DNA from: Promethearchaeota archaeon | Lineage (GTDB): Archaea > Asgardarchaeota > Lokiarchaeia > Sigyniarchaeales > SOKP01 | DNA length: 6,466 nt | Reading direction: 5' to 3' | Assembly: GCA_004524385.1 (NCBI GenBank) | Contig: SDNM01000092.1 | Coordinates: forward strand, 1 to 6,466 | Part shown: in pieces, positions 5,333-6,466 of the stretch | Numbering within the stretch: position 1 is the stretch's first letter | How the letters are laid out: each line of letters opens with the position of its first letter | Program-made: the position numbers and the translations under genes | Notes under the pieces: generated by a model | Told to the model about the DNA's origin: nothing | The model's database searches: none | What the model saw: only the letters and a program-made list of their open reading frames with translations

Positions 5333-6466
5333 ATTATCCAAATATTTTATTTTCATTTTCGGTTTTATCCTAATCATTTCATTTTTTGTCTCATATAGTG
5401 ATTTAACTTTTACTAATTCTGACCAGAATAATGACAATGAAGAAAAACCAATAATAAAGGAAGAAAAACCAATTTTAAAATTAAGTCAATCTTCGCCAAC
5501 AGAATATTCTGGTATTGGAAAAGCTCAAAATATTTCTGCATATGGTGAAGGAAATTTTATAAATTTTGGTATAAATGTTTCCAATAACGATAATGCTTAT
5601 ATTATAGTCCCTAATGAATGGAATGCATCAGAGATAACATGTAATATATCGAATATTTATGAATATGATACTCAATGGGTTAATGATACTTTTGATACCG
5701 GATTTGATTCCAATCTTTGGACCAATCATACTAATTTTCGTGAGAATGTAACCTTTGGATGGCATGGATCAATTAGCGATTCAAATGATTCCATTTATAT
5801 TAGATTTGATGAAGCTTACCAGGATGCCTGGGATGATGTACAGTCCTATTGGAACCTTACATTCACCATACCAAGAAATCATAATCCAATTGAGGATTGG
5901 CAATTAAATTTTAATTATCGATATATTTACACAGATACTGATTGGTTAATTACCACAGGAGGTACAAAAAATTTTTTTGAAATCCAAAATTCGGGGTATT
6001 CTACTGATAAATATGTATATAAAAAAATGACTGATATAACCAATAACACTTGGGAATCTTATAACGGGTCAATTTCTCCATCAGCATATAATTTTCAACT
6101 CCCTGGAAAAATTAATTTACTATTAGGATTAAATTATGGCCAAACCTCAGCTTTTAATCCAACGGGATATTTGGAAATGTATTTTGATAATATATCATTA
6201 GAAATTTCAACATTACCTAAACCATCCCAAATAAATTTAAGTATAAATGATATTACAAATGGTGAAAGGACAGAAGTTGATGATGCTGTAGGTCCCGTAT
6301 CGGGTACCGTTAATCTTCAAAATAATTGGGACGGAAATTTAGGTGGGAAGGATCACTACTTTAATTTTTCGTTGAATTCAACTGGAGATGTTATTTTAAA
6401 TTCTGAGTTTTTTGTGATAGCTCAATCATTAGAAAAGACTCAAATTGAGGAAGGTCTTGAAGGATC
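5322..6466 (+). CDS. Large Asn-rich secreted or anchored surface protein, 3' end missing
   Basis: The frame has no stop from the ATG at 5322 to the window end: 381 codons, with the true length unknown. A basic start (MRFKLSK) and one hydrophobic segment (8-25) form a signal peptide or signal anchor. A low-complexity charged linker follows (32-52, rich in Asn, Glu, Lys, Pro), then beta-rich sequence. Residues about 118-297 begin DTFDTGFDSNLWTN and end YFDNISLEIS, the style of jelly-roll, carbohydrate-binding or lectin-like domains. Residues about 300 onward (INLSINDITNGERTEVDD) look like a second beta domain, perhaps Ig-like. There are 15 N-x-S/T sequons (for example N70, N101, N108, N121, N142, N178, N248, N290, N352), consistent with an N-glycosylated archaeal cell-surface protein. 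Only one Cys (107) is present, so no disulfide is formed within this part. The family is not recognised; the domain guesses come from sequence style only. Confidence 0.85.
   Translation, partial: MRFKLSKYFIFIFGFILIISFFVSYSDLTFTNSDQNNDNEEKPIIKEEKPILKLSQSSPTEYSGIGKAQNISAYGEGNFINFGINVSNNDNAYIIVPNEWNASEITCNISNIYEYDTQWVNDTFDTGFDSNLWTNHTNFRENVTFGWHGSISDSNDSIYIRFDEAYQDAWDDVQSYWNLTFTIPRNHNPIEDWQLNFNYRYIYTDTDWLITTGGTKNFFEIQNSGYSTDKYVYKKMTDITNNTWESYNGSISPSAYNFQLPGKINLLLGLNYGQTSAFNPTGYLEMYFDNISLEISTLPKPSQINLSINDITNGERTEVDDAVGPVSGTVNLQNNWDGNLGGKDHYFNFSLNSTGDVILNSEFFVIAQSLEKTQIEEGLEG

Noticed and set aside
4254..5718. The 15-base string TTGATTCCAATCTTT occurs at 4254-4268 and again at 5704-5718
   Set aside because: One copy is at the U32 start and the other lies inside the surface-protein gene. 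There is no extended similarity, and a single 15-base match is not surprising in AT-rich DNA of this length.
6462..6466. The window ends in GGATC, suggestive of a restriction-site cloning junction
   Set aside because: The reading frame runs unbroken into it, and a five-base match at an arbitrary window edge is not evidence.

Overview
The window is strongly AT-rich, roughly 30% GC by eye, and reads as archaeal DNA. TATA-like boxes lie at plausible distances before several genes, and oligo-T runs follow others. Shine-Dalgarno sequences are present before some genes only, and one gene looks leaderless. The gene content (GH57 glucanotransferase, Pcm, U32 protein, iron-sulfur flavoprotein, Asn-rich sequon-dense surface protein) fits an uncultivated archaeon. 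A Lokiarchaeia-like Asgard genome is my best guess, made from style only and not proven.

Layout, left to right. A GH57 alpha-glucan enzyme enters from beyond the left edge and ends at 1988 (+). A 110-base spacer with T-runs and a TATA-like box leads to a doubtful 53-residue basic ORF (2099-2260, +). On the minus strand follow pcm (2255-2944) and, upstream of it, a U32-family protein (2998-4248), probably co-transcribed. A compact divergent promoter region (4249-4337) holds TATA-like boxes around a 7+7 dyad and separates the U32 gene from an iron-sulfur flavoprotein gene (4338-4931, +). A T-rich terminator region follows. Last comes a two-gene exported module on the plus strand: a 79-residue small membrane protein (5093-5332), overlapped by 11 bases by a secreted or anchored Asn-rich protein (5322 to beyond 6466).

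Functionally, the left part is storage or dietary glucan metabolism. The middle joins damaged-protein repair (Pcm) with a probable Fe-S-dependent U32 RNA or cofactor hydroxylase, facing a redox flavoprotein. The right part is cell-surface biology. The last gene is open to the window edge, with a strong ribosome binding site and about 15 N-glycosylation sequons in 381 residues; together with its small partner it is the least explained part of the window. I see no mobile element, CRISPR array, tRNA or rRNA.
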